From: Schistosoma haematobium | Taxonomy: Eukaryota; Platyhelminthes; Trematoda; Strigeidida; Schistosomatidae | Direction: 5' to 3' | NCBI RefSeq assembly: GCF_000699445.3 | Contig: NC_067201.1 | Coordinates: 16,361,501 to 16,425,500, forward strand | Length of the DNA: 64,000 nucleotides | Shown: positions 34,841-47,511 of the stretch, piece by piece | Numbering within the stretch: the first letter of the stretch is position 1 | Layout of the letters: each line of letters begins with the position of its first letter | Program-made: the position numbers and the translations under genes | The notes under the pieces: model-generated | Told to the model about the DNA's origin: nothing | Databases searched by the model: none | The model's input: the letters and a program-made list of their open reading frames with translations, nothing else

Positions 34841-37800
34841 GTTCAACCAATCGGAGTATTTACAAATTTGAATGTTTTTATTTTCTGGGAAAAAATAAAC
34901 AGAGGTTCTTTCACCATCTTTGACAAAGTTAAATAAATTATAATCGATTATTGCTATTTTTCTTCTTTTGATATGTCATTATAGAATCTCTATTCAAAAT
35001 CTTTGTGTAACGTATAAAGAAAGTTACAAATACACGCAATACATACATATATATGTACGTACATACACATACAGTGAAGTTGGTTTTAAAAGCTCTATGA
35101 AGTCATCGTTTTTAAGAGATTTTTAATATCACCAGTAGAATTTTAATCATTTGTTTCTGGTTTATTCTCCTTTTTTTTCGGAATTTTTTGGTTTAGATTA
35201 TTAATGATAACTGAACTGGGAAACTGTATCCAGGTTAAGAATAGATTTTGATCAATATTTTACAATACTGATAAAAATTGGCTCTTTATCAGAATTCGAA
35301 TATTGATTTGATATAGATTGTTAAAAATTGTTGATAATTAAGCTTTTTAGAAGAACCTTGTGGGATCTTGTGTAGTAAATAAACTTTAAAAAATCGATTA
35401 TAAGCTTGTTCTCCTTCTATTTGACAAAACTACGGACATAACTTTTCAGTTTGTTTTGGTTTTAATTAAGGAAAAATTCTACGTGGATTAAATGTTAGAT
35501 TCTGTGTTGGATGTCTTTGATCACATACTGGCGGTAGTTTATGAGTGAAAAAAATGCTTAACTACACTTCTTTCTGTTTATTTCGTGGAATGAATAGAGA
35601 CTAAAGTGTATCACAAGAAAAATTATTTATCAATATGAAACTGTTGAGACTGTTGGAAGTTATGGAAATTATGAACAGCCATTTCACCCTACTGCGAGGC
35701 TACTATGCAGTGCGCACCTACGATCGTGCATACCAGTTCAGCGGTCTAGAAGTTAAGCTTTCGCATGCGAACAAAGGCCCTCGGTTCGATTTTCGCGTGC
35801 AGAATTGTGGGTGCACACTAGGATGAAGCTTTCACTTACGGGTTCCAGGTTTTTAATGTTGACCTAACTTAGATTGGTTCATAATTTTAATCGACATCAT
35901 TTAATATATAATGTTGAATTAATCGTTGTCTAAGTAAACTAGAAAAGGTTTCTCTTAGTTTATGAGACATGATCAATATACGATTTCGTGACCAGGTTTA
36001 CTTGTAAATGCACTCACATCAGTTGTCATGGAAAAAGATTTATCAGGAAGGCAGAAATCAAGAAAGATTAATGCAAAATTATTATTTTTTTGTTCATCAT
36101 ATTTTTGTTAATTGTCAGACAGTTATCGTTGTCAAAGTTTTGTAGTTAGTATTCGTTACGTACTGACATTAATTTGGAAACAATTGGATAACTAAGAAGC
36201 ACTATATAATTGTCTCTTTCTGGTATGTGACTCTTGAACAAAGAGCGTCCACGATAACACCAACGATCGAACCCAAGATCTTTAGGTCCTTCAAATAAAC
36301 TTGAGACCACTGAATCATTATCCACTGGCTTATATTTCCCACTTTAGTGCTTCATGCTTCTCAATAGTTGTCTAGTAAGGCAAATATAATTTAAACTCTG
36401 AAGTTCATCAGTATCCTCAAATTATAAGTTATAGTTAAGGCAGTTTCATGGCGTAAGCGACTCAGACGGTTATGGTGATTTTTATAAACGACTGCTTAAG
36501 TTTTCATATTGTTTTACTACCAATACTTAATATTAACTCTTAGGGATACCAACTTTCTAGGCTTTTAAGGTACTTATCTTAAAACTGTGTAATGGAGATT
36601 GTAGTAGTAAATTTTCCTACATTATATTTGTTTCGATGAAATGGTTTCTTCAGAAATCACAGAATCTAATCACGTAATTCAATAAATAGCACACAACCTT
36701 TCATGATGCTAAATACTTTAAAGTAGAAACGGAATTAGTGAAATGGTTGGTATATTTCCTTTCTTGAATATTCTTCGATAAAAGTAAAGAGAATACATGG
36801 ATTTTCATACATTAAACATAATAAGTGTAGTGAAAATGATCAAGAACTTTTATGACAGGAGCTAAATGGGGATAAACGCTCTTCAATTATACTTTATGGT
36901 ATTTTTAAAAATGATTACTTATCATATGTATGTTCAAGCGGAATATATTTCGGTAATGTCTATTTTGTATTGCGAATTTTTAATTGTAATCAAACATATC
37001 GTACTGAATAAAGAAGTTACTATAATTGTAAACTGTTTGGAAGGATGCTTCGATATCGCTTGCATTTATAAGATGATTATGTTTGAACTAATGAGTAACA
37101 GTAGAATATGCGATAAGTCTTTTCAGGACTTATCGATTAGATATGGGCTTTATTAGCTCAGAAGATCACTCATATATTGTGAATCTATTAAACCAAGAAG
37201 GAATACAGTTTACGTCTGTAGTTTTAAGTGGATGATTTTATTATTTTATGGTAGAATATGTACCGTTTGTGAAGTACTCTACTCCATCTTAAAAAATGAT
37301 ATTTTTAATGAACACAATGGTAATAATCACAGTGTCTTTATAAATACTTAGAAATAGGTCATATTTCTTTACAGTGTAGTGAAATATTGTAGAGAACAAT
37401 AGTGATAGTGATTGGGGTAGGTGGTGACCGAAGAAATCATAAAATAGTAACATAGTTTCACACATAATTTTACACTTTATTGAACTTTCTAGCCTTTACA
37501 ACGAAACATTACTATTTATTACCATTACTATTGCTACTTATTGCCCTGACAACTATGTATACACTGTTATAGATTTAAATAAAAAACTGGGAGATATTTA
37601 TCAGCTAGTTTTTGTGATATTGGTTTCCGAATTTAAGGTGTGATTTAATGAAGTTATTATGCTCACAATGACACTTGAAAGTTTTAGGTTTGATCGTGTA
37701 TGTGTGTCTGCGTACTTGGTGAGATTGTGACTGTAATGTGATTGTGATTGTTAAATGAAGTGTATATTTTCAACCAAATGGTATAACTTTGAACTCTTCG

Positions 37801-39004
37801 TTGTACTTCTTAACAATGTATCAATAGTTCCCGCTTCAAATAGAGCAAAATTATCCTATAATTACTGGATCAACCTGTTTTCACAACCTTTTATGTGGCT
37901 TGATATGTTTGTAGATTATATCATCTTTGTTAAGTGACATATATCAAGATCTTGTAAAGATTTTGAAATAAATGTGTTGCGAGACTCGTCACAAGTGACG
38001 TGATTAGTTGTAAAACGTATCTGTTTTATACAACTATGGTTTGTTGTAGGTTTGAGAGAGAATAAGTTCAACAAAACAAAACTACAAACGGAATCTACAA
38101 AGATGAATAAACCATAAAATATAATTATACAAGACATTTCTACTTGAATAATGTAATGGTAGTGTTATTAAGAATAGAAATGAATGGTTCAAGACTAAAG
38201 TGTTCAACTCATAGATAACAACAACACCATAAGAACCCATCTGAGCTACAAATTGCTTATGCCAGGATGTGAATCAGTCGGTCTGAGATGCGGCTACGAT
38301 TAGTTCAATGGAAGATTAGCCACATCTGATTTTTATCAATAACTCAACGTGAGTTTATTATGTGATTTGACAATTATAGTCTAAAAAATCCATGAAAACT
38401 TGAATTATCCCACATTGTCGTTTTCATGGAAGATTTCAAAGAATTCCTACTGTACGTTTTATTGCCAGTTAGTTGGCGATGTGTATCGCTTGTGGTTTCT
38501 CTATACATGATCTATGTATTTGTTTTTCTAATGTAAATGGTTTAATAGGTACATTTTCGACTTGATGCAAGTAGCTGGAGGTAAATTGGAAAAGACATCA
38601 CCTGTTGAATATATATTTTCCTGTACTAAGAAACTAAGTCGATAGACAAAATAGCTTCTGCTTTTTGCTTTCTTTATTATTTTGACAATTATTCTTTTAA
38701 TATCATCATATTTTATAGTTTAAATGACTGGGAATGATCATCACCTTGTCCACTTGAATTACATTTTTATATAACGGATAGCCATTACAAATAACAAAAT
38801 CAGGTCTTAATCAATTGGAGAGTGACTTACATACGAACCAGTTTCCTCTAATTGCCTATCATATCTTGTTATTTTTTGTGTTTATACTTACCATTTGTTA
38901 TAGAAAATACTTTTCTTCTGGTTGATGCTCTTGATTTTGATTTCAAATTACTCTAAGACTTAAATCGATAATACCATGTGGTGAGCAGCAATTACTTGCT
39001 CATT
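34841..39004. other. Long unassigned stretch with one degraded family B copy
   Basis: Near 35040-35075 lies a palindrome-rich ACATACATATATATGTACGT run. 36225-36400 has faint family B-like pieces (CGATCGAACCCAAGATCTTT). A 96-codon frame at 36866-37156 has no recognisable feature. Confidence 0.5.
35630..35890. mobile_element. Family B, strongly degraded foldback copy
   Basis: Left part (TATGGAAATTATGAACAGCC, TTTCACCCTACTGCGAGGCT) resembles a minus ribozyme/3' segment. The right part has AGTTCAGCGGTCTAGAAGTT, a CGGTTCGATTTTCGCG B-box and a remnant 3' region. No usable ribozyme core is left. Confidence 0.55.
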
Positions 39005-39555
39005 TATTTATTTATTTATTTTAACACATATATATTGGTACATGGAGGCACCAAATACATATGCGCCACACAGATCCCATTTGATATGTGTGAGGGCTGT
39101 GATACTACCCGGGTGTCCAAACCGAAGCAGGTGGTTTTCTTAGGGGGCCACACCCTGAGCCTTCGACCTGAAGGTCTGATCCACAAAGCAGTGGAGTAAC
39201 GTAAGGAGATGCATCCCCATGGTAGCCGGTGATCAACGATTGGTTCATACGCCATTTGTTTCCTTAGGATTCTGGGGCCCATGTACACCATTGATTTGGA
39301 ATCAGGGTTTTCCAACTTCCATAAGTGGACTCTCAATGTCCACCAACCCGGTTAAAGCGCCGGACATTCGCTTTTCGTCCTCTCAATTTCGTAAACAACG
39401 GTAATGCCACGAGAAGGCAATGAGTAGGACTTCTCTGACAGAGGCTATATACGCGTGGCCATGTGAGAGCATTTTGAGAGGGAGATCGGACTCTCCCCAC
39501 TCTCGACCGTACCAGGGCATTTGGGGTCATTACTTGCTCATAGGGTATCATCGCA
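39005..39555 (-). mobile_element. LINE-like retroposon 3' end, TAAA-tailed (copy 3, longest)
   Basis: Minus-strand copy with a clean (TTTA)n at 39003-39022, which is the TAAA tail. It extends about 110 bp further 5' than the other copies, to about 39555. That added stretch contains TGAGAGCATTTTGAGAGGGA and is richer in G+C than its surroundings. A 106-codon open frame (39016-39336, −) corresponds to the 96-codon frame of copy 2 (shared HRLPWGCISLRYSTALWIR-like block), hinting that it once coded. Confidence 0.7.
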
Positions 39556-39994
39556 CGTCATCGATTGATCATCATTCCTCTTGCTAATTTAACAATCGAA
39601 CATTCATTTATTAACCTATAAAACCTCAAATTTATAAAACTTTCAGAGAAGTCTGTAAAAAACCATTCTCTTTGAATCGCCTATCAACGATCAAAAGAAC
39701 TCTCTTCTTTCAATCGGCAACTTAAACATAAATGCTTTATTAAATTTTGATAAACCATGTTTTAAACAACTTTTGTTCCGAAAGTTTGTCTACTATGTGT
39801 TTCGTAGACCGATAGAGTGAACAAAGCTTTTTGGAAGTTACCAACAAAAATTACTGCAAAACTACGGTATACTGGCAATCTTTAGTATTTCTAGACGTGA
39901 CTTCGTAATCGGTACGCCTTTTACTAGCAAATAGATGTACAGATTGAAAAAACTACAGATCTATCCTTAATTTAGTATTGAGACTGTTGAGACA

Positions 39995-40195
39995 AAGGAC
40001 CGATGTAAGTTAGACAATCATTTCAAATCTGAAAACACCGGACAGCTCATTTGTCCAAGTATAGGACTCTTCAACAGTACGCTTATACAATTCCATCAAC
40101 AAGTGTTGAATCCAGAAACTTCCGTCTCGCGCGCGAATACTTAACCTTCAGACCACTGTGACAGCTCGGGTTTAAGCTGTTTACGGTGGTTTTAC
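39995..40195 (-). mobile_element. Family B, degraded minus-strand copy
   Basis: Matches CGCGCGCGAATACTTAACCT and AGACCACTGTGACAGCTCGG (tRNA-like part) and ACACCGGACAGCTCATTTGT (ribozyme part). Ribozyme core and stems are disrupted. Confidence 0.55.
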
Positions 40196-41724
40196 GTAGC
40201 TAATGATTTTTGCAAGATACACAACCGGTTTGTTCTATCCTTAACTAGATCATTTTCACCACAAAGATTCATTCGAGAAAATAACGGTTTATATTTGGGT
40301 CTTTAGAATGCATTGTGTACTATGATAACGTCTCATAGTTTTAACAGTTTTTACGTGAAGACTAACCGAATGTTTGAAAAAATAACAATGTTAGCTTTTC
40401 AACTGAAAATCATATGATTAACACTGTGATCTTTCAAACCGTCTTATCAATATATGTGCCTATTGTATAATTTATCTGTAATGACATTACTTAGTTGAGA
40501 GCTTACCTTGAATAGATGAAAAAACAGAACGAATTTTTGTTGGGTACCATTCTGTATAAAATATGTTTTTGGACGGGTATCCTTTTGCTAACATGACAGT
40601 TCTAACAATTTCATGCACCAATCTGTTCATATCGTAGTGTTCTGGGTGGTCCATCTTGAACCAATCAGTGTTAGAGAATGAGTTAAGAACACACTAGAAG
40701 ATCCCTGTGTGAATTGTATATAAATTTTAATGTTCCTACCACAGTATCTTTGTTGTTCAAGTTTTTGAAATGTACCTTTAGTTGGTCTCAATTATTGTCC
40801 TGATTTGAGAAGAGTTGAGTGAACTATAGAGTCGTAGTAATACCAAACGTTAGAAAAACAAAACGTCTTTTATACAATTTATCTTTGGAATCATATGATT
40901 ATCAGTTTATGATGAGATATTGGATAGTTTCTCTCAATTTTAAATGATTTTATCTTTAAATAAGCGATTAGCTTTTACTGAACGTTTAACCATAAGGAAA
41001 GTTAACGTGAATTTTCCATGAGAAACTAGATGAGGTCATCTTCATCCTGGTTTACTCGTCCAATGTAGTATAATCTCTATATTAACATAAATATACCCTC
41101 GAATTATTTTTATGTTTATCTTTCTAGTGTAATGTACAGTCATGTTTTCATAGCACACAATGATTACTGTTATTATTATTATTTCTAATATTATACTTCA
41201 TTATTCGTTAGTGAACAAATACATTTTATGAATAATAGCACTATAGTCTTTATTTAAGTGCATATATATATATATAGTTAGTTTCAAATTACATTGTATA
41301 TATATTGTGCAGTAATTAATTCAGGATAGTTTGTTTAGAAAAAGAAATGACAGAATGTGATTATAAAGTGTATAATGATAATTGAACTAATCAATAATGA
41401 GACATAAATGGCATTTAATGGTTTAATTAATTTATTGTAATATAGTTAATATCAAAATAACAGATAATGGTACTTTCATTTGATTGTAAATAGTTTTACA
41501 CAAATTAGTTACATGATAATAAGTAAGATTGTACTGTCTAATTCTAAAAGTTAGTTCATTAAGTGTCACATTTAGAATAACATAATAATATATTATTACC
41601 ATTTTGAGACAAAGTTCTCAGTTATTGGTTCATTATGTTTCCATTGGTTATTAAAGCTTAATTATTGGTTTTAATGGAATATTTTTTTTCATTTGTAATT
41701 TAGGGTCATATTAATGGTGTATAT
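40196..41724. other. No gene or repeat recognised
   Basis: AT-rich; short (TA)n near 41265. Confidence 0.55.
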
Positions 41725-42195
41725 CGCATGGGGGTTTTGTGGAGATTGTAGTAATTTCAATAGTTGAGATCATGAGTCAATTGAAATAACTACAATCTCT
41801 ACAAAACCCCTTCTGATACTTAATCAATATATGCTCATTAGTGACTGGCTTTAAGAGGTATTTGCTAGAGTTCTAGTGACAAGCAGTGATTAGTGGAGTT
41901 CAACCAAGTCTGTTATGAGATAGTAAATCACTGAAGATAATGGTGGATGTGTTGCTCAATTTCGTGGATTAGTTGAAGTTGGAAATTAACACCATTGGAT
42001 GCCGGCCAGCTCAATGGTCTAGAGGTTAAGAGTTCGCACTTGAGACTGATTGATCCTGGGTTTGAATCTCGTGGGTGGCGGGATCGTGTATGTACACTAG
42101 TGAGGAGTTCCATAATAGGACGAGACGGCCGTCCAGTGCTTTCAGGTTTTCCATGGTGGTCTAGCTTCAATTGAATGATGAGCTCAGTTATTGTA
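41725..42195 (+). mobile_element. Family B full unit preceded by a foldback of the 3' end
   Basis: 41735-41815 is a small foldback made only of the family 3' terminus: GGGTTTTGTGGAGATTGTAG facing CTACAATCTCTACAAAACCC. A plus unit follows with leader (TAGTGACTGGCTTTAAGAGG), A-box block CCAGCTCAATGGTCTAGAGG, B-box GGTTTGAATCTCGTG, ribozyme and 3' region. The ribozyme core is GTGAGGA and GAAA is GAGA, so it is inactive; stem III ACGGCCGT is kept. Confidence 0.75.
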
Positions 42196-42439
42196 ATGGT
42201 GTTTAATTATTATTACTGAGTATATTATTCCTTTATGATAATTTATATAAAGTTTTCTTTCGAAGAGCTGTATTTATTATTCTTTTTGCTTAATAGAGTA
42301 TCGATCGAAGTCTCAGCATAAAGCTTTACATGCAAGATAATTTTATTTTAGTTGAATGAACTTTATGTATATTTACTTAAGTTTTGGATTTTACTAGTCA
42401 CAAATCGATCTCAATAAGGGTACCGTTGAAAATCACAGA

Positions 42440-42822
42440 TTTATTTTACTTTTTTATTCAAACACATAAACATTGGTACAAGAAGGTACCAAACAGAAAT
42501 GTGCCACATAAATCATTCGATTTGTGTGAGGGCTTGCATACTACCCGGATTCCCGAACCGAAGCAGGTGGTTTACTTGAGTGGCCACAACATGAGCTATT
42601 GACTTAGCGGCCTAACCTACAAGGCAGTGGGGCAACGTAAGGAGACGTAGTTCTTGGTAGCTGGTGACCAACAATTGGTTCATACGCCATTTGTTTCCTC
42701 AGGATTCTGGGGTCCATTTACACTGTTAGTTTGGAATCAGAGTTTTCCAACTCTCCTAGGTGGATGTTCTGTATATACCAACCCGGTTAAAGCGCTGGAC
42801 ATTCGCTTTTCGTCCTCTCAAA
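42440..42822 (-). mobile_element. LINE-like retroposon 3' end, TAAA-tailed (copy 4)
   Basis: Diverged minus-strand copy, with matches to ACCCGGTTAAAGCGC, TTCGCTTTTCGTCCTCTCAA and CGCCATTTGTTTCCT of copy 3. The tail is degraded (TTTATTTTACTTTTTTATT). Its 5' side is cut at about 42822 by the junction with the tRNA-like repeat at 42832-42960. Confidence 0.65.
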
Positions 42823-42831
42823 GGTATGGAA

Positions 42832-42960
42832 AGATATCTCAGTAGCTCAGAATTTTAAGCGTTCGCTGAGAGATTCGAAGGTACTGGGTTTCATCCATAA
42901 TGTGGTTGTGATTAGACGTTAAAGACTAAATGACTGTTCAAGATTCACTGGTTTCCAAAC
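42832..42960 (+). mobile_element. tRNA-like SINE without recognised ribozyme (family E), copy 2
   Basis: ATCTCAGTAGCTCAGAATTT (A-box-like), GGTACTGGGTTTCATCC (B-box-like) and TTCAAGATTCACTGGTTTCC align in order with 30168-30330. It abuts the truncated LINE-like element at 42440-42822. Confidence 0.5.
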
Positions 42961-42995
42961 GTATCTCAAATGTGATCAATTTATGACAAATACAA

Positions 42996-42997
<2 letters not shown>

Positions 42998-43027
<30 letters not shown>
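42998..43027. repeat. (TA)n microsatellite
   Basis: About 15 units. Confidence 0.96.
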
Positions 43028-43030
<3 letters not shown>

Positions 43031-43221
43031 GCACAGATTTGACTAATTGTTTTCTTTGTTTAATCAGAGATGAGACTGTATAGTGATTTCGAAGATAATA
43101 AATTATTTCTTCTTATTTATATTATCAGATGAGAAATAAGCATGTGATAATATATGTTTCACAGACACAATATATGTTTCAGTTATTAGCCTTATTTAGA
43201 ATACAATAATCAACAAATATC

Positions 43222-43460
43222 CATTTCAGTGGTTAAGATCATGATTCAGTTGAAGCTAGATCACCATGGAAAACCTGAAAGCACTGGACGGCCGTTTCTT
43301 CCTATTGTGGGACTCCTCAGCAGTGCTCATCCACGACCTCGCCCGCTGCGAGGTTCGAACCCAGGACCTAATGGTTTCGCGCGCGAGCACTTACTCACTA
43401 GACCACTGAGCTGGGCGGCATTCAGCGGTGTTAATGTCCAGCTTAAACTAATCCACGAAA
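43222..43460 (-). mobile_element. Family B unit, minus strand, near-intact ribozyme
   Basis: Contains the A-box block CCAGCTCAGTGGTCTAGTGA, the B-box GGTTCGAACCTCGCAG, the ribozyme at 43281-43326 and the 3' region to about 43222. The local leader ends in CGTGGATTAGTTTAAGCTGG on the minus strand. Confidence 0.77.
43281..43326 (-). ncRNA. Hammerhead ribozyme, family B, one closing-pair change
   Basis: Stem I GCACTG/CAGTGC perfect, core CTGAGGA, GAAA, stem III ACGGCCGT perfect palindrome, cleavage after GTC. The only defect is stem II GTCC/GGAA: the pair next to the core becomes G-A. The same change is present in the copy at 56671-56716. Confidence 0.75.
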
Positions 43461-44019
43461 TATCCATTTCACAATAATAGAATTATTTATCATCCCTTGT
43501 AAAACATGTGTTTACAAATAAATAGACATGATTCATTGTTAACCTTTAATAGTTTAATCTGCTTTGATAAACTGTTTTCTATTGTTGTTGTTCTGTGTTT
43601 TTGTCTGGTTTAATTAAATGTTTTTTTTTCAAAAGGTGAGCCAGTTTTAATACTAGTACACAGTGCTTGTTTATTAAATACCTTTTTTGATATAATGATG
43701 AAAAACGTTGTATATTCAATAAATGGATCATGGCTAGTAGTAGAAATCTTAGATGAATATTTCATTCTGTTTGACTCATCATTTGCATGTTTACTGGTAA
43801 TATAGATGAAGGGAAAAATATTTAAGAATAAATTCAAGAGAAAAATGGGCTCTACTAGATCTATGTATACGTTTATTTAATTCGATTAAATGTTTATTTT
43901 TCAGTATGGGATTCTGGAGGTTGTTGAATTACATTGAAATCATAAACCAATCACTGTTAGACCAGTTTGGGATTTATATCTTTTAATTAACGGAAATTTC
44001 TTACTATTGAATATATTAT
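43461..44019. other. No gene or repeat recognised
   Basis: AT-rich. Confidence 0.6.
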
Positions 44020-44370
44020 TTTAATGGTTAAGATCATGAGTCAGTTGAAGCTAGACCACCATGGGAAACCTGGAAGCACTGGACGGCCGTTTCGTTCTAT
44101 TGTGGGACTCATCACTAGTGCGCATCCATGACCTCACCCGCTGCGAGGTTCGAACCCAGGACCTAATGGTTTCGCGCGCGAGCACTTAACCACTAGACCA
44201 CTGAGCTGGCCGGCATCCAATGGTGTTAATGTCTAACTTCAACCAATCCACGAAACTGAGCGACACATCTATCATTATCTTCACTGAGTTACTATTTCAC
44301 AACAGACTGGTTGAACTCATCATCTTAACCATTGAAATTACTATAATACCCACAAAACCCATCTGATATT
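44020..44370. mobile_element. Family B unit, minus strand, closed by an inverted 3' end
   Basis: Minus unit with A-box CCAGCTCAGTGGTCTAGTGG, B-box GGTTCGAACCTCGCAG, leader, and a dead ribozyme core GTGATGA. Past the leader, at 44320-44368, a plus-oriented family 3' end (CATTGAAATTACTATAATAC, CACAAAACCCATCTGATAT) closes the element. The whole block therefore has inverted termini, like the foldback copies. Confidence 0.72.
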
Positions 44371-45756
44371 ATTATTATGTTAGTTTTACGAGTAGTAAGT
44401 TACAATCTAATTTATTTATTAATAACTTCTCTGATTATAGCATGGAGTAAAATGAGTTTAAAATCAATGATGTTATAAACAAACTTTATCGAAAACATTT
44501 AATCAGGTTGAACAAAGCTTTTTGTGAGTTTACATCGAAAATTTCATAAAAATGTAGGCAGTTAATCACAAGAATGTACTTGCACTTAATCTTTTCAGTA
44601 ATCATTTAACACTAGTCAGAATGTTCTTGTTTCTAAGTCTTTATGTGAATGCTGGCATTGGCTTGACAAATTAAACAAATGTAGGCATAGTGAAAGCTAA
44701 AGTGGCTCATGGCAATCTAGGAGCCTTCTTACTGTTATTCTAGTTGTAAAAGGTCGATTCTACAACTAGTTAGTGTAAGCCGTTTCGCCGTGTCATTGCA
44801 AAATTACCCTGTCGAGCTGAGTATGTTCGGAAAACATTTTCGTTCAATTATCTTTGTCTCCGAAGGATTCGTAATATCTAGTAGCAAAAACAAGTTATTA
44901 ATGGTAAACTTTGAAAATATGTGTTCGGATACAGTAAAGAAAATTTATTTGGTACCACCATTGTGAAACACTGGATTCTGTGACTTGGACATGTTTTATG
45001 AACATCATCTCAGGTACCTCTTCATCGTAAATTATCTGTCAACACTGAGACTAGTCGAAAGAAGAAAATAGATAATTCGACTATAACATAACACCATTGT
45101 ACGAAATAATACTATATCGAACGTTCAATCTCGCTATCCATTACTAATTCTTGATGGATATCTTTTAAGTGGTATAACGACATGGTTTGAGATATTATCA
45201 GACTTGATCCAGAATAAAAGCAATGGTGTTTCTGATGTAGTTTTCTTTTACATTCATTACAAAAGTTAGGAAAACTCGCTCAATTGAGAGATATCTTTCT
45301 TGGTCATATTTAAAATCTAATGGTATCTCTTATTATATACTATTTTCATTCACCTATCACTGTCCTCTCCTTTAATTTTACTAAGCATTCCTTTTTTTAT
45401 CTATGTCACGCATATGTTTCTGATGTTTAGTTATATTAGAATTTATATATATTAATTACTCCATATTCCCTGAAGTTCAATAGCTTTCTCATTAAAATCA
45501 GTTCATGATAGTTCAAATATCTCATTTTACAAAATTAAACAATCTCCATACAAACTACTCATAATAAATTAACATACATATGTAGTAGTCATCAAAAGTA
45601 ATTCATAGTTTACCCTTTAAAAAAAGATTCTAATTGAATAATTAAAAACAGAACTATAGAGAAACGAACACGAAAATATTGAATATTTGAATTATCTATT
45701 CAATGTAAATGTGTACATTTGTATTAATTGATTAGTTAATTGGTCAGTTAGTTACT
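44371..45756. other. No gene or repeat recognised
   Basis: 44700-44880 is slightly G+C-richer without coding frame or known repeat. Confidence 0.55.
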
Positions 45757-46365
45757 TGGTGGAGATTTAAAAGATGTAAAAGCCTTTATATATCTGGGCA
45801 GCATCATTGGTGAACACGGTGGATCTGATGCAGATGTGAAAGCGCGGATCGGAAAAGCAAGAGCAGCATATTTACAACTGAAGAACATCTGGAACTTAAA
45901 ACAACTGTCAACCAACACCAAGGTCTGGATTTTCAATACAAATGTCAATATAGTTCTACTGTATGGGGCAGAACCCTGGAGAACTACAAAAGCCATCATC
46001 CAGAAAATACAGGTGTTTATTAACAGCTGTCTACGCAAAATACATCGGATCCGTTGGCCAGAACAAACCGAATTCAGGTGGAGGAAGAAATTAGGTAGAA
46101 GCGCTAGAAGTGGATAGGACACACATTGAGGAAAGCACCCAACTGTGTCACAAGACAACCACTTACATGGAATCCTGAATGCCAAAAGAGGAGAGGAAGA
46201 CCAAAGAACATATTACGTCGAGAAATGGAGACAGACGTGAGAAAAATGAACAAAAATTGCATATAACTAGAAAGGGAGGCCCAGGACAGAGTGGGATGGA
46301 GAATGCTGGTCGGCGGCCTATGTTCCATTGGCAGTAACAGGCATAAATAAGTAAGTAAGTTACTA
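45757..46365 (+). pseudogene. RTE-type LINE, 3' end of the reverse transcriptase ORF
   Basis: The translation gives the C-terminal part of an RTE-clade polyprotein: FIYLGSIIGEHGGSDADVKA, then ARIGKARAAYLQLKNIW, TKVWIFNTNV, VLLYGAEPWRTT and CLRKIHRIRWPE. This is the region just after the reverse transcriptase palm, typical of the schistosome RTE elements (SR2 type). An internal deletion near 46070 removes the block that reads [16 protein letters not shown] in the copy at 52985-53640. Later blocks ([15 protein letters not shown], [15 protein letters not shown]) are readable in shifted frames. The end is a short (TAAG)n tail at about 46345-46362, the usual RTE 3' terminus. It is 5' truncated, as most LINE copies are, and cannot be functional. 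Confidence 0.85.
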
Positions 46366-46879
46366 AATCATAAAGAACATAGAACCTGAAATATATACGT
46401 TTGTATTAGTGTAAATTGTCACACACACACCATATCAGCACATTGAAATGAAATACTTATTAACTAATTGAGAGAATGCATGTAAAAGACTTGCATTGTT
46501 TAGAAATTTAAGCAAGGTGAATAAGGAAATAGGAAACTATTTTATTTACCTAAATATTTGATATCGTTACGTATATGTACTTTTATCATTATCATTATTT
46601 ATAGAGCGAAAAAAGAGTCCAATAGTAGTTTAGATGATCTATTGATGCGCTTCCATTACTAATGTGGTGAACGAATACTTGGTAGAGAGAACCAACTTAT
46701 TGTTTAACATTAAATTACAGAGTGACTTCGTGAAATATGAAAATCATACATTAAATACATCATTTGCACATCTTCTTTGCATCGTCCTTTAAATACTCCA
46801 TTATTCTTTTGATTCTGTTGTTGTTTCGATTACTCTGTGAATTTCTTATTGTTCTCCTCATTTAAATTTTCTTCTGATT

Positions 46880-46925
46880 GGGGCTACATACTACTCATAT
46901 CTGTCAGTATAAGTAGCCTATACCA
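46880..46925 (-). repeat. Family D 5' fragment
   Basis: GGGCTACATACTACTCATATCTGTCAGTATAAGTAGCCTA, read in two pieces, is the D start on the minus strand. A similar scrap is at 14120-14165 (ACTTATAACTGTCGGTATAA). Confidence 0.4.
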
Positions 46926-47511
46926 CACTATTAATACTACTACTACTACTAACTATCATTTCATTCTAATAATTACATCGTTTGTTACTGACATCATTTA
47001 TGATTTAGACATGCCTACTGTTTGTTGTGTTTTAGTTTTGTCAATTTTTTTTTTAGAAAAGAAAAGGTAGAAAGTGTGATTTATTGTTTATTTATATTTA
47101 CTTCAATTGATTGTTTACTTTAGTTCAGACTTACTTTTCTTTATCATTGTTAACTCACTTCTTTTTCTATTTGTAATTCGTTTCTGTTAAGAAAGAAACG
47201 TTATTTGATTATTTTATGAATCATTAATCTGTTATCATCTTCATTAAATCAATAAAAGTTTTTATTTTATTCAGTGTGTTGTTAGCTACTGACAAAATGT
47301 TGTAGATTTAGGTTTTATAATTGTTGTAACTTATCAGTCACAATGAATACATTCAATTCTAAGTGATAATACTACATTGGAGATATGAACTTGAAATATT
47401 GAGCTCAGTAGTCACAGATATCATTATTGAACTAGTTGATTAATGATTGATCTGTATGATAAAGATGTTTGTATTAATTTGCTGCTGTGTAATTAAATAA
47501 TATCATGCCAG

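Noticed and set aside
35035..35075. ACATACATATATATGTACGT palindrome as a regulatory site or TIR
   Set aside because: Simple-repeat character; no matching partner and no element between.
36866..37156. 96-codon plus-strand open frame
   Set aside because: Hydrophobic, AT-driven composition, no motif, no splice or promoter support; a chance frame is likely.
45748..46185. 145-codon minus-strand open frame
   Set aside because: Antisense shadow of the other RTE fragment.
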